A DNA stretch of 7,024 nucleotides from an uncultured Ruminococcus sp. (lineage in GTDB: Bacteria > Bacillota > Clostridia > Oscillospirales > CAG-382). The position numbers and the translations under genes were made by a program. Position 1 is the first letter of the stretch. The number at the start of each line of letters is the position of its first letter. The stretch spans positions 1 through 7,024 of the forward strand of contig CACZRJ010000192.1 in assembly GCA_902783535.1 (NCBI GenBank), given 5' to 3'. Under the pieces are notes generated by a model, which was given only the letters and a program-made list of their open reading frames with translations, was not told where the DNA came from and made no database searches. Positions 6,312 to 7,024 of the stretch are shown piece by piece.

Positions 6312-7024
6312 ATGCTGAATACCATGAGGAACATCGCCCTGACGGTCTGGACGGGCGAAAACAGGTTCACGATGAGCCGCGGAAGCTTCCGCTACCGCCA
6401 GAAAACGACCGGGGAACAGGTTCTGAAGCGTTCCCGCACGACGGAAACGGAAAACGGATTCGACGTCGATTTCGCACGCGGCGAAGAGACGTTCACCTTC
6501 TCGTTCCGGCAGGAGAACGGACTTCTGCGTGGAGAACTGCATGTGCCGGAAGGCACGCCGTACAACCGGTTCCGCGTCACGTTCGACATCGAAAAAGGCC
6601 TTCACATCTACGGATGCGGAGAGATCCATTCCGCATTCGATCTTTCCGGAGAGAAGGTCCGCGTGTTCGTGGCGGAGCACCAGAACGCCCGCCGGATCGC
6701 CCTGAAGCTGCTCCGAAAGGGGCTGCGGCTGCCGAACGCGGACAAGGCGATGAAGCTGTCGAACTACGAGTCCTATTACGCGCAGCCGACGTTCGTGACC
6801 AGCGGGAAGTGGTTCTTCCACGCGGATACGAAGAGATTTGCCGAATTCGATTTCTCGAAACCCGGAAAAGTGTCCTTTACGTCGCAGGAGCCGCCCGTCT
6901 TCCGGATCGGAAAAGCGGAAACGTATGAAGCGCTTTCGGAAAAATTGACGTCTCTGCTCGGACGGCAGGAGATGCTTCCGGACTGGGTCAACGACGGCGC
7001 CATCCTGGCGATCCAGGAAGGCAC
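6312..7024 (+). CDS. yihQ: YihQ-like GH31 sulfoquinovosidase, N-terminal part (3' end outside window)
   Basis: The frame is open from ATG 6312 to the window edge: 237 full codons of a family length near 680. Sulfoquinovosidases release sulfoquinovose from sulfoquinovosyl glycerol or sulfolipid in the cytoplasm. Compared from memory with E. coli YihQ, the resemblance is strong and collinear: HIYGCGE (98-104); the AQPTFVTSGKWFFH stretch (157-170), matching YihQ PQPTFVSTQKYYCH; FAEFDFSKP (176-184); and EKLTSLLGRQ..LPDWVNDG (210-229), nearly identical to YihQ EKLTALLGRQPELPDWIYDG. Q235 then aligns with the first Gln of the sulfoquinovosidase QQRWY set. Catalytic Asp residues and the other sulfonate-binding residues lie beyond the window. 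The start has GGGGAG (6299-6304) seven bases upstream; ATG 6324 lacks one. There is no signal peptide. It is transcribed divergently from the esterase-GH31 operon. GH31 membership is near certain; exact specificity is less so. Confidence 0.8.
   Translation, partial: MLNTMRNIALTVWTGENRFTMSRGSFRYRQKTTGEQVLKRSRTTETENGFDVDFARGEETFTFSFRQENGLLRGELHVPEGTPYNRFRVTFDIEKGLHIYGCGEIHSAFDLSGEKVRVFVAEHQNARRIALKLLRKGLRLPNADKAMKLSNYESYYAQPTFVTSGKWFFHADTKRFAEFDFSKPGKVSFTSQEPPVFRIGKAETYEALSEKLTSLLGRQEMLPDWVNDGAILAIQEG

Noticed and set aside
5059..6318. A 419-codon open frame on the plus strand opposite the esterase
   Set aside because: It is antisense to clear esterase motifs, crosses the divergent promoter region and shows no family resemblance.

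Overview
The window looks like chromosomal DNA from a moderately GC-rich Clostridia-like Bacillota. The pointers are the clostridial style of the SHMT protein, the AAAGGAG-type ribosome binding sites, the near-consensus sigma-A promoters and the strong intrinsic terminators. This placement is inference; no taxonomic marker is conclusive. I see no mobile element, CRISPR array, tRNA or rRNA.

Layout: (1) 1-671, the 3' part of glyA on the plus strand, closed by an intrinsic terminator. (2) 672-1006, no confident gene, but dense in control sequence: the glyA terminator, a palindrome, a perfect TTGACA/TATAAT promoter, a hairpin-rich leader, and a strong ribosome binding site whose nearest ATG is out of frame with the transporter. 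(3) 1007-2512, a GPH-family (MelB/YihO-like) sugar:cation symporter. (4) 2550-2588, a bidirectional terminator shared with the convergent operon. (5) 6135 down to 2606, a minus-strand two-gene operon: a type-B carboxylesterase, then a GH31 alpha-glycosidase joined by an ATGA stop/start overlap. (6) 6136-6311, a compact divergent promoter region with shared A-tracts. (7) 6312 to the window end, the N-terminal third of a second, different GH31 enzyme that closely resembles E. coli sulfoquinovosidase YihQ.

Read together, regions 3-7 form a carbohydrate-utilisation locus inserted next to housekeeping glyA: one importer, two intracellular retaining alpha-glycosidases and one intracellular esterase. 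None of the three complete non-glyA proteins shows a secretion signal. GPH transporters (YihO/YihP) accompany YihQ in known sulfoquinovose pathways, so the most interesting reading is a sulfoquinovoside (plant or cyanobacterial sulfolipid breakdown product) uptake and cleavage locus. Its unusual extra would be an esterase-GH31 operon that could remove acyl groups or process companion glycosides. The sulfoquinovose assignment rests on the N-terminal region only; most sulfonate-binding residues and any downstream sulfosugar catabolic genes lie outside the window.
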